NCBI GenBank assembly: GCA_036279975.1 | Contig: DASURP010000006.1 | Location: 62,001 to 126,000 of the forward strand | Length of the DNA: 64,000 bases | Reading direction: 5' to 3' | From: 66-474 sp036279975 | GTDB taxonomy: Bacteria; Pseudomonadota; Gammaproteobacteria; Xanthomonadales; Rhodanobacteraceae | In this document: positions 8,169-15,645 of the stretch, one piece after another | How positions within the stretch are numbered: the first letter of the stretch is position 1 | Layout of the letters: each line of letters starts with the position of its first letter | Translations under genes and position numbers: made by a program | The notes under the pieces: generated by a model | Seen by the model: only the letters and a program-made list of their open reading frames with translations | Databases searched by the model: none | Told to the model about the DNA's origin: nothing

Positions 8169-9917
8169 CTACTCGTCGTCGGGTTCGAGTGCGCCGAACT
8201 GCCCGGCGTCGTCGTTTTTCGATGGGACGCAACCCGGCACCACGGCGTTGCGTGCAAACAGGTACCACTCGCGGCGATTGGCGTGGCCAACGTGGATGGC
8301 GTCGCGCATGCGCACGCACGGCGCCAGCACCTTGCCGTAGGCGAAGATCCAGCGGTGGGCGGGATCGGCAGCTTGCCATGCCAGCGCGCGTTGCAGTTGC
8401 ACGTGCCATGCCAGCTTGAAGCCGAAGGTGACGGTGTCGCGGCCCAGCACGTCCAGCATCAGGAGGTTCTGCTCCTTCCAGGCCACCAGCGCGATCGGAT
8501 CGTCCGCCGGCACCAGCTCCGCGGTGCGCGTCATCACGGCGCGCGACGAGGAGTAGCCGTTGAGCAGCGGGTAGGCGACCAGCCCCCACGTGCCCCACGC
8601 GGCCAGCGCAAAGGCGCACCATCCGAGCGGGGCATGGCGGGGACGTGCAAGCAACGCGGCCGCGACCCCGGCAGCGCCGATGCCGATTACCATCCCGATC
8701 AACGGCGCGGGCGAGCCGTCCATGGCCTTCGCGGCCAACGCCGCCTGCTTCGGCAAGTGGCCCAGGTGGATACCGAGGCCGGCCACCAGCAGCACCAGTC
8801 CCAACAGCAGCGTCAGCGCCCACAATGCCCAGCGGAATGCACGTGCGCGCAGGATGTCGGGCAGCAGCGGCGCCAATGCAATCGCGCTGACGGGCAGCGC
8901 CGGCAGGATGTAGACGTCGCGCTTGCCGCCGCTCAGCGAGAAGAAGACCACCACCAGCACCACCCACGCCAGCGGCAGCAACGTGCGTGCGTCGCGGCCC
9001 TGCAGCGTGCGCTTCCAGCCCGGGATCGCCCACGGAATCGCCAGCGACAGCGGCAGCCACTCGAATGCGATCACCGGCAGGTAGAACCACCACGGATGGA
9101 TGTGGTGGGCCGGCTCGGCGTAGCGCGACACCGTCTGACCCAGCAGGATGTCGTGCGCGTAGCGCGCGTAGGCGGGGTCGCCCGCATGCAGATGCAACGC
9201 CGACCACAGCATCGGCAGCGCCCAGCCCAGGATCGGCAGCAGGAACAGCAGCGCCAGCCACCAGCGTGCGTCGCGGGTTTTCGGCAGCACCCCGTTCCAG
9301 CCGCGCCAGCGCGCGAACCAGAACGGCACGAACACCAGCAGTGCAATCACGCCGACGCCCTTCGTGACGACGCCGAGGCCGGCCGCGATGAAACCGATCG
9401 CGTACCAACGCCACGCGGGGCCGAGCAGCAGGTGGCGCAGCAGCCCGTACACGGCCAGCGTGATCCAGAACACCTCCACGCCATCGATTTGCGCGGCGCG
9501 CATCTGGAAGGTGAAGTCGAAGCTCACCAGCAGCGCCGCGGCGGCGAGCAGCGCCGCCTGGTGATTCCACTGCCGGCGTACAAAGTCGTACACCAGCGCG
9601 AGCGTGCCGAGTCCGGCCGCGAGCGACGGCAGCAGGAACCAGCCGCGCCAGCCGCCGGTCAGGAAATACGCGGCAGCCTCCAGCCACATGAACAGCGGCG
9701 GCTTGTCGGAATACAGCTCGACGCCGCGATGCGGGAACAGCCACTGCCCGCTTGCCAGCATCTCGCGCGCGACCAGCGTGAAACGCGGTTCATCCGACGG
9801 CCACGGATCGCGCAGGCCGATGCCGAACCCGAGCAACAGCACCGCGAACGCGAACAGCAGCGCGAGTTGCATGCGTTCGTCTTCGAACCAGCGTTGGGTG
9901 GCAATACGGGTCGGCAT
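8169..9917 (-). CDS. PMT/ArnT-like (GT83) membrane glycosyltransferase
   Basis: A 582-residue integral membrane protein of the ArnT superfamily. Unlike the related protein at 3376-5097, it keeps the acidic pair in the first periplasmic loop (WPSDEPRFTLVAREM) and the SDKPPLFMW motif. Roughly 12 hydrophobic segments precede a soluble periplasmic tail. The family moves aminoarabinose, mannose or similar sugars from an undecaprenyl-phosphate carrier onto lipid A or protein. I chose the ATG at 9917 because the first membrane helix begins about 17 residues later; in-frame upstream codons give non-family sequence. No aminoarabinose synthesis genes are nearby, so an ArnT role proper is unproven. Confidence 0.88.
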   Translation of the reverse strand: MPTRIATQRWFEDERMQLALLFAFAVLLLGFGIGLRDPWPSDEPRFTLVAREMLASGQWLFPHRGVELYSDKPPLFMWLEAAAYFLTGGWRGWFLLPSLAAGLGTLALVYDFVRRQWNHQAALLAAAALLVSFDFTFQMRAAQIDGVEVFWITLAVYGLLRHLLLGPAWRWYAIGFIAAGLGVVTKGVGVIALLVFVPFWFARWRGWNGVLPKTRDARWWLALLFLLPILGWALPMLWSALHLHAGDPAYARYAHDILLGQTVSRYAEPAHHIHPWWFYLPVIAFEWLPLSLAIPWAIPGWKRTLQGRDARTLLPLAWVVLVVVFFSLSGGKRDVYILPALPVSAIALAPLLPDILRARAFRWALWALTLLLGLVLLVAGLGIHLGHLPKQAALAAKAMDGSPAPLIGMVIGIGAAGVAAALLARPRHAPLGWCAFALAAWGTWGLVAYPLLNGYSSSRAVMTRTAELVPADDPIALVAWKEQNLLMLDVLGRDTVTFGFKLAWHVQLQRALAWQAADPAHRWIFAYGKVLAPCVRMRDAIHVGHANRREWYLFARNAVVPGCVPSKNDDAGQFGALEPDDE

Positions 9918-10081
9918 GGCGGGCGCTGCAACCGTGGTGCATGCATTGTAGGAGCGGCCGTGGCCGTGACCGGAGTATTCGCTGCCAAGGTCGGTGCACG
10001 TCATGCCACGTGGCCACGCCAAGCTTGAGAAGTCCTGCCGGTTCCGGTGATTGCGTTGGGCTTCCGCCGCTGGCGCCGGCG

Positions 10082-11425
10082 TCAGCCAACCTGCCCGTGC
10101 TTGACGAGCACCGCGTAAAACATACCGTCGAGCCCATCGTCGCCCGGCAGGATTTGCCAGCCGCTGCCGGCGTGCCGCCCGACCGGCAGTTCGAAGGCGG
10201 CCGCTTGTGCGTCGGGATGTGTCGCGAGGAAGTCGTGCACGGCGGCCTGGTTTTCCACGTGCAGCACCGAACAGGTCGCGTACACCAGCCGCCCGCCGGA
10301 TGCCACGAGCGGCCACAGCGCGGCCAGCAAACGGGACTGCCCGCGCGCGAGTTGCGCGACGTCGCCGGCGCGCCGGTGCAGCTTGATGTCGGGGTGGCGG
10401 CGGATCACGCCGGTGGCCGAGCACGGCGCGTCCAGCAGGATGCGGTCGAATGGCCTGCCGTCCCACCATTCCGCGGGCTCGCCGGCGTCACCGACGAGCA
10501 CGCTGCCTGGCAGGCCGAGGCGGCGCAGGTTGGCGTCGATCGAGCGTGCGCGGTCGGCGTCGCGTTCCAGTGCGACGAGTTCGACGGACGCGCGCTCCAG
10601 CACGTGGCAGGTCTTGCCGCCCGGGGCGGCGCAGGCATCCAGCACGCGCATGCCATCGCGCGGGCCCAGCAGGTCGATGGCGATTTGCGCGGCGCCATCC
10701 TGTACCGAAAAATGGCCTTGGGCGAATCCGGGCAGGCGGGCGATGCCGGCATTCGCCGCGAGTGTGACGGCATCGGGCAGGAACGGATGCATGACGGCTT
10801 CGATGCCCGTTTCGACCAGCCGCGTGACCAGGTTTTCGCGCGTGGCGCGACGCGCGTTCACGCGCAGCATCGGCGGGGTGGGCAGGTTGTTGGCGGCGAG
10901 CACGGCGTCCGCGTGTTCCGGCCAGTCGCGCTGCAGCGCATCGACCAGCCAGCGCGGGTGCGCGCTGCGGGTCACCGCGTCGCGATCGAGCCGCGCATCC
11001 AAGGCATCGCGTTCACGCAACCAGCGGCGCAGGATGGCGTTCGCCAATTTGGCGAAGCCGGCGCGCTGCAGCGCGCGCGTGGCATCGACCGTGGCCGCCA
11101 CCGCAGCGTGCGGTGGCAGCTCCAGGATTTCCAGTTGCACCAGGCCCAGCACCAGCAACGCATGCAACGCCGGATCGCGCTTGCGCAGCGGCTTGTCCAG
11201 CAGCAGGTCCAGCGCCTTGTCGAAGCGCAACCACCAGCGCGCACCATCGCTGACCAGCGCGGTGAGGAACGCGCGGTCGCGTGGATCGGCGAACCGCGCC
11301 TGCGCGGGCTTCAGGCATTCGCGCAGAGAGGCGCCGCCGAGCGCCACGTCTGCCAGCAGCGTGGCCGCGACTGCGCGGGTGTCGTGGGCGGACGCAGGTG
11401 GCACGGCCACGGGGGGCGTGTTCAC
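10082..11425 (-). CDS. rsmB: 16S rRNA (cytosine-967-C5)-methyltransferase
   Basis: A 447-residue RsmB (Sun/Fmu) protein that methylates C967 of 16S rRNA using S-adenosylmethionine. An N-terminal NusB-like helical domain occupies about residues 15-145. The Rossmann methyltransferase domain carries DACAAPGGKT (SAM site), DAPCSATGVIRRHPDI (one catalytic Cys) and YATCSVL (the second Cys). The start is a GTG at 11425 that overlaps the fmt stop as GTGA, indicating translational coupling; reading further upstream would run through fmt in the wrong frame. def, fmt and rsmB form one minus-strand operon, the usual gammaproteobacterial order. Confidence in function is high. Confidence 0.95.
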   Translation of the reverse strand: MNTPPVAVPPASAHDTRAVAATLLADVALGGASLRECLKPAQARFADPRDRAFLTALVSDGARWWLRFDKALDLLLDKPLRKRDPALHALLVLGLVQLEILELPPHAAVAATVDATRALQRAGFAKLANAILRRWLRERDALDARLDRDAVTRSAHPRWLVDALQRDWPEHADAVLAANNLPTPPMLRVNARRATRENLVTRLVETGIEAVMHPFLPDAVTLAANAGIARLPGFAQGHFSVQDGAAQIAIDLLGPRDGMRVLDACAAPGGKTCHVLERASVELVALERDADRARSIDANLRRLGLPGSVLVGDAGEPAEWWDGRPFDRILLDAPCSATGVIRRHPDIKLHRRAGDVAQLARGQSRLLAALWPLVASGGRLVYATCSVLHVENQAAVHDFLATHPDAQAAAFELPVGRHAGSGWQILPGDDGLDGMFYAVLVKHGQVG

Positions 11426-12366
11426 GTCCGCAGTTCCGGACGCACATTGAGGTAATCGGCCGCGTCGATCACGCGCCCGCCCGCGCGTTGCAGCTTCAGG
11501 ATCCGCAGCACGCCGTCGCCGCAGGCGATGTCGATGCCGTGCCTGGACGCCGCGGCGATGGCGCCCGGCTTTCCCGGGTCTCGAGTCCCGAGTCTCGAGT
11601 CCCGTACTTCTGCTTTCCAGATGCGTACGCGTTCGCCTGCCAGTTCCGCTTCCGCCACCGGCCACGGGTTGAACGCGCGCACCTTGCGTTCGAGTTCCGA
11701 TGGGGGGCGGTTGAAATCGAGCCGCGCCTCGGCCTTGTCGAGCTTGTGCGCGTAGGTTGCGCCGGTTTCCGGTTGCGGGGTTTCCGGCAAGGATGCGCCG
11801 CGCATGAGCCGCGACAGACCGTCGCGCAACGCCTCCGCACCCAACCCGGCGAGTCGATCGTGCAAGGAACCGCCGGTATCGTCCGCCGCGATGGCCGTGC
11901 GGCGTTCCAGCAGGACCGGACCGGTGTCGAGGCCAGCCTGCACCCGCATCAGGCACACCCCGGTTTCGGTGTCGCCGGCGAGGATGGCGCGCTGGATCGG
12001 CGCGGCGCCGCGCCAGCGCGGCAGCAGCGAGGCATGCACGTTCCAGCAACCGAGGCGCGGGATCGCCAGCACCTTGCGTGGCAGGATCAGGCCGTAGGCG
12101 ACCACCACCATCAGGTCGGGTGCGTACCCGCGCAGGCGCTGCTGCGCTTCCGGTGCCTGCAACGATTCGGGTTGTTCGACCGGAATTCCGGCGGTACGCG
12201 CGGCCTGTTTGACCGGACTCGGGGCCAGCTTGCGGCCACGTCCGGCGGGACGATCGGGCTGGGTGTAGACCGCGGCCATTTCCACGCCCGAATCGATGCA
12301 GGCGCGCAGTCCCGGCACCGCGAAGTCGGGCGTGCCGGCGAACACCAGCCGCAGGCGCGGTGCCAC
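11422..12366 (-). CDS. fmt: methionyl-tRNA formyltransferase
   Basis: A 314-residue Fmt, which formylates initiator Met-tRNA using 10-formyl-tetrahydrofolate. Visible motifs are GTPDFAVPGL at the N-terminus, NVHASLLPRWRGAAPIQRAI with the catalytic Asn and His, and AGLDTGPVL with the catalytic Asp. The C-terminal OB-like tRNA-binding domain follows FNPWPVAEAEL. A segment near residues 254-264 reads RDSRLGTRD and is encoded by an array of the GACTCGG heptamer (11573-11606), an unusual insertion in a loop of the C-terminal domain. It starts 7 bp after the def stop and overlaps rsmB by GTGA. Confidence 0.96.
   Translation of the reverse strand: MAPRLRLVFAGTPDFAVPGLRACIDSGVEMAAVYTQPDRPAGRGRKLAPSPVKQAARTAGIPVEQPESLQAPEAQQRLRGYAPDLMVVVAYGLILPRKVLAIPRLGCWNVHASLLPRWRGAAPIQRAILAGDTETGVCLMRVQAGLDTGPVLLERRTAIAADDTGGSLHDRLAGLGAEALRDGLSRLMRGASLPETPQPETGATYAHKLDKAEARLDFNRPPSELERKVRAFNPWPVAEAELAGERVRIWKAEVRDSRLGTRDPGKPGAIAAASRHGIDIACGDGVLRILKLQRAGGRVIDAADYLNVRPELRT
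11573..11606. repeat. heptamer array (GACTCGG unit) inside fmt
   Basis: On the minus strand the sequence is GGGACTCGAGACTCGGGACTCGAGACC, about four degenerate copies of a 7-bp unit. As 21 nt equals seven codons, the array stays in frame and encodes RDSRLGTRD in Fmt. The same unit occurs at 20097-20127 and, inverted, at 20266-20303. Confidence 0.8.
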
Positions 12367-12373
12367 GGGTGGA

Positions 12374-12877
12374 TCAGCCCGCCTTGCGCCGCTGCTTCTC
12401 CAGCTTGCGCAGCAGCAGTGAGCGTTTCAGCGGCGACAGGTAATCGACGAACACCTTGCCCACGAGGTGGTCCATCTCGTGCTGGATGCACACCGCGAGC
12501 AATCCGCCGGTTTCGAGTTCGAACGGCTTGCCGCTGGTGTCCCGGGCCTTGACGCGTATCCACTCCTTGCGCTGGACGTCGGCGTACACCCCGGGGAACG
12601 ACAGGCAACCTTCCTGGCAGACTTCGGTACCGCGGGTCTCCAGCAGCTCGGGGTTCACGAACACCAGCGGCGTGTCGTGGTCCTCGGACACGTCCAGCAC
12701 CAGCAGCCGCTTCTGCACGTTGACCTGGGTCGCGGCCAGGCCGATCCCGGGGGCCGCGTACATGGTTTCGAGCATGCCGTCGGCCAGCTGCCGCAGGGCG
12801 GCGTCGAAGGTCTCGACCGGCTGCGCGGCGAGCCGCAGGCGCGGGTCGGGGAATTCCAGGATGTCGAGTTTGGCCAT
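12374..12877 (-). CDS. def: peptide deformylase
   Basis: A 167-residue type I peptide deformylase, which removes the formyl group from nascent protein N-termini using a catalytic Fe2+. The three family motifs are complete: GIGLAATQ (residues 44-51), EGCLSFPG with metal-ligand Cys91, and HEMDH (133-137) with the two His ligands and catalytic Glu. Length matches the family. First gene of the def-fmt-rsmB operon and divergent from the LysM gene across a 199-bp gap. Confidence 0.97.
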   Translation of the reverse strand: MAKLDILEFPDPRLRLAAQPVETFDAALRQLADGMLETMYAAPGIGLAATQVNVQKRLLVLDVSEDHDTPLVFVNPELLETRGTEVCQEGCLSFPGVYADVQRKEWIRVKARDTSGKPFELETGGLLAVCIQHEMDHLVGKVFVDYLSPLKRSLLLRKLEKQRRKAG

Positions 12878-13011
12878 GGCGGGGTGCGGGAACGGTCCGG
12901 AAAAACAAGATGGGGGCGCGGATGGCCGATTTCACGATCCCGCAAGCGTAGCAGCGCCGTGGCCGGCGTCCGCAGTTTCGGACAGTGCGTCACCAAATGT
13001 GAAATTTCTGC

Positions 13012-13039
13012 TTGCCGCCGCCCGCCATTCGGGTACACT
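13012..13039 (+). promoter_or_regulatory. candidate sigma-70 promoter for the LysM gene
   Basis: TTGCCG (13012-13017), 16-bp spacer, TACACT (13034-13039). Transcription would start near 13046, giving a leader of about 30 nt before the ATG at 13077. It lies in the divergent gap between def and the LysM gene. Assigned by eye only. Confidence 0.5.
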
Positions 13040-13076
13040 CGGCTGAAACTTGTGGGGGATCGGGGGATTGCCGGTC

Positions 13077-14195
13077 ATGTTTAAGAAACTGCTTGCGCTC
13101 ACCGCGGGTATGCTGATCACGCTCGCCGCTTACGCGGCCGGCGCCCAGTTGCGCGCCGATCACCCGCACACCTACGTGGTGAAGAAGGGTGACACCCTCT
13201 GGGACATCTCGGCGAAGTTCCTGCAGAAGCCGTGGCTGTGGCCCGAGATCTGGGATGTCAACCAGCAGGTCTACAACCCGCACCGAATCTATCCCGGCGA
13301 CGTGCTGAACCTGGACGTGGAGGGTCTGCACGTGGCCAAGCGCGCCACGGTGGAGGCCAACCCGATCCCGACCGTGCCGCTGTCGGCGATCAAGCCGTTC
13401 CTCAAGGATTACCGCGTGCTCACGGCGGACGAGCTGCGCCAGACCCCGTACGTGGTGGCGGTCGAGGAAAACGAGCCGCGCGCCACCGAGGGCATGAACC
13501 TGTACGTGCGCCAACTGGGCGCGGCCAGCGTCGGCCAGCGTTATGCGATCGTGCGGCCAACCCACGTTTATCGCGATTTCGGCGACGGCGGCCAGGGTGA
13601 CGAAGTCGCGCATCTGCTGGACAGCAACGTCGATCTGGTGCCGGGTCCGTGGCAGGAAGATTTCCGCAACGACGGGCACTTCGGCCACGGCGATGAAATC
13701 GGCACCGAGGTGCGCGTGATCGGCACCGCCGAGGTGCTGAAGAATGGCGATCCAGCCACGCTGCTGCTTACCAATGCCAGCATGGAAATCCGTGCCGGCG
13801 ACCGGCTGATGCCGGTGGACGACACGCCCTACGACTTCACCTACTACCCGCACGCGCCGCAAAGCGCACCGGCCAGTGCCTACATCCTGGCCTTGTCCAA
13901 CGGTTACGACGGCATTTCGGTGCAGGGGCCGATGGACGTGGTGGCCTTGAACGTGGGCAGTGCCAACGGCGTGGACAACGGCACGACCTTCGCGATCTAC
14001 CAGCCGGGCGACACCGTGCACGATCTGGTCAAGGGCAACACCGATCGCCGGATGTTCGCGCCCAAGGTGAAACTGCCCAGCGAGTTCGTGGGCCACCTGA
14101 TGGTGTTCCGCACCTTCGACCACGTGAGCTATGCGCTGGTGATGGATGGCATCCGGCCGGTCAAGGTGGGCGACATCATCCAGGCCCCGCAGTAG
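13077..14195 (+). CDS. LysM-domain cell-wall-binding protein
   Basis: A 372-residue exported protein. A signal peptide (MFKKLLALTAGMLITLAAYAAGA) is followed directly by one LysM domain at about residues 35-90 (TYVVKKGDTLWDISAKF ... IYPGDVLNL), which binds peptidoglycan. The rest, about 280 residues, has no motif I recognise beyond repeated beta-strand-like segments. The ATG at 13077 is supported by the signal peptide; upstream in-frame codons lack one. A LysM gene of this kind usually sits just upstream of dprA in xanthomonads and other gammaproteobacteria, but the gap to dprA here is 233 bp. Confidence 0.9.
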   Translation: MFKKLLALTAGMLITLAAYAAGAQLRADHPHTYVVKKGDTLWDISAKFLQKPWLWPEIWDVNQQVYNPHRIYPGDVLNLDVEGLHVAKRATVEANPIPTVPLSAIKPFLKDYRVLTADELRQTPYVVAVEENEPRATEGMNLYVRQLGAASVGQRYAIVRPTHVYRDFGDGGQGDEVAHLLDSNVDLVPGPWQEDFRNDGHFGHGDEIGTEVRVIGTAEVLKNGDPATLLLTNASMEIRAGDRLMPVDDTPYDFTYYPHAPQSAPASAYILALSNGYDGISVQGPMDVVALNVGSANGVDNGTTFAIYQPGDTVHDLVKGNTDRRMFAPKVKLPSEFVGHLMVFRTFDHVSYALVMDGIRPVKVGDIIQAPQ

Positions 14196-14415
14196 CTTTT
14201 GCGATCGTCCATGCTCGCTGCACCATTGCAGTGCGGAGTGCGTGCCGCATTACAGCGGCTCGGGAGACCGGGGCGGGCCCAGGATCTGCCGCCCATGGCA
14301 AAGAGCTCCGTGCCCCGGTTTTCCGTGCAAGCGGGCGGCAAGGTTCCTCGAAGTTCAGGAAAATCCTGACACGACAACGCGGCATGCTCCGTGCCGTTTC
14401 TTTTTTGCGACCCCG

Positions 14416-14421
14416 TACACT
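14416..14421 (+). promoter_or_regulatory. possible -10 element immediately before dprA
   Basis: TACACT sits 7 bp before the dprA ATG at 14429. If it is a real -10, the transcript would start at or next to the start codon, giving a leaderless mRNA. No good -35 is visible 16-18 bp upstream, so support is weak. Confidence 0.25.
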
Positions 14422-14428
14422 TGGCCGC

Positions 14429-15574
14429 ATGGACGACCACGACGAGCAGCTTGCCTGGCTGACGCTGCTGCGCGCGCCGGGCGCGGGCGCCGCGGCGGTG
14501 CGCGCCTTGCTGCAGCAGGCGGGTTCGGCATGCGCGGCCTGCCGGGGAATCCGCAGGTTCCTCCAACACGCGGGGCTGGATCGGGCCGCGCTGGACTGGA
14601 TCGAGGCACCGGACAAGGCCCGGCTGCAGGCCGACCTGGCCTGGCTGCAGCAGGCCGGGCACCGCCTGTTGCGCTGTGACGAGGCGGATTTCCCGCCCCA
14701 GCTGGAAACCATCCCGCAGCCGCCCGCGGCACTGTTCGTGGCGGGCGATCCGGCCTTGCTGCTCGGGCCGCAGGTCGCGATCGTGGGCGCCCGCAGCGCG
14801 AGTGCCCAAGGGCTGGCCACGGCGCGCGATTTTGCCCGCAGCTTGAGCCGTGCGGGCCTGACCATCACCAGCGGGATGGCCGACGGCATCGACGGGGCAG
14901 CGCACGCGGCCGCACTGGAGGCGGGCGGGGCCACCGTGGCCGTGGTCGGTACCGGTCCGGACCTGGTTTATCCGCGCAAGCACCGTGAACTTGCAACAAG
15001 TATCATTGAACACGGTGCCATCGTCAGTGAATTTCCGCCCGGAACCGAGGCCCGGCCGGACCATTTTCCGCGTCGCAACCGGCTGATAGCGGGGCTGGCG
15101 CTCGGTACCCTCGTGGTGGAAGCGGGGCTGCAGTCGGGTTCACTGATCACCGCACGGCTGGGGGCCGAGGCCGGGCGCGAGGTGTTCGCCTTGCCCGGCT
15201 CCATCCACAATCCCCTGGCCAAGGGTTGCCACCGCCTGATCCGTGAGGGCGCACGGTTGGTCGAGACCGCCTCCGAGGTGCTCGAGGCGCTGGCGCCGGC
15301 GGCGCAAGCGCTGGGCGCCGATCTGCGTGCACGGCTTCAGGCCAAAGCCGTGCCAGGGACGACCCAGGGAACCCCGTCTAGATCGCAAGACCCTGATTAT
15401 GCTTTGCTTTTTTCGGCAATGGGTGACGCGCCCACGACGCTGGACGAGCTGGCTGAACGCACCCGGCTGGCACCCGCGGCGTTGTCCTCCATGCTGCTGT
15501 TGCTGGAGCTGGAAGGCAGCGTTGCGCCGGCGGGAAATGGGCGCTGGCAGCGGCTTTTCATCGGCAAAGCTTGA
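14429..15574 (+). CDS. dprA: DNA-processing protein DprA
   Basis: A 381-residue DprA (Smf), which binds incoming single-stranded DNA and loads RecA during natural transformation. The Rossmann-like core has VAIVGARSAS, SGMADGIDGAAHAAAL, VVGTGPDLVYPRKH, SEFPPG, FPRRNRLIAGL and VVEAGLQSGSLITA, in the family's order. A winged-helix-like C-terminal domain (ALLFSAMGDAPTTLDELAERT) follows a variable linker. The chosen start at 14429 gives MDDHDEQLAWLTLLR, which matches the normal DprA start; the frame stays open upstream to 14231 but that extension is not family-like. topA follows directly; the smg/DUF494 gene often found between them is absent. Confidence 0.94.
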   Translation: MDDHDEQLAWLTLLRAPGAGAAAVRALLQQAGSACAACRGIRRFLQHAGLDRAALDWIEAPDKARLQADLAWLQQAGHRLLRCDEADFPPQLETIPQPPAALFVAGDPALLLGPQVAIVGARSASAQGLATARDFARSLSRAGLTITSGMADGIDGAAHAAALEAGGATVAVVGTGPDLVYPRKHRELATSIIEHGAIVSEFPPGTEARPDHFPRRNRLIAGLALGTLVVEAGLQSGSLITARLGAEAGREVFALPGSIHNPLAKGCHRLIREGARLVETASEVLEALAPAAQALGADLRARLQAKAVPGTTQGTPSRSQDPDYALLFSAMGDAPTTLDELAERTRLAPAALSSMLLLLELEGSVAPAGNGRWQRLFIGKA

Positions 15575-15606
15575 CACGCCCACCCTGCGCGTGCGTTCAC
15601 TATATA
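15571..15606 (+). promoter_or_regulatory. possible topA promoter (TTGACA ... TATATA, long spacer)
   Basis: A perfect TTGACA (15571-15576) overlaps the dprA stop, and an unusually AT-rich TATATATAG tract starts at 15601. The spacer between them is 24 bp, too long for a standard sigma-70 pair, so either the -35 is fortuitous or a different -10 is used. The AT tract in a high-GC background still marks this as the likely topA control region. Confidence 0.35.
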
Positions 15607-15610
15607 TAGG

Positions 15611-15627
15611 GGGCGGCCCAGCCGCCC
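15611..15627 (+). promoter_or_regulatory. perfect hairpin abutting the upstream topA ATG
   Basis: GGGCGGC-CCA-GCCGCCC forms a 7-bp perfect GC stem with a 3-nt loop and ends at the base before the ATG at 15628. In RNA it would mask ribosome access to that codon and favour the ATG at 15646. Confidence 0.45.
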
Positions 15628-15645
15628 ATGCATTCTGTCAAGGAT

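Noticed and set aside
734..9917. Possible lipid A aminoarabinose (arn) operon because of two ArnT-like proteins
   Set aside because: No arnA, arnB, arnC or arnD homologue is nearby, and one paralogue lacks the usual acidic pair.
8283..10028. A 581-codon plus-strand open frame opposite the second GT83 gene
   Set aside because: Gln/His/Arg-rich antisense of a well-supported membrane glycosyltransferase.
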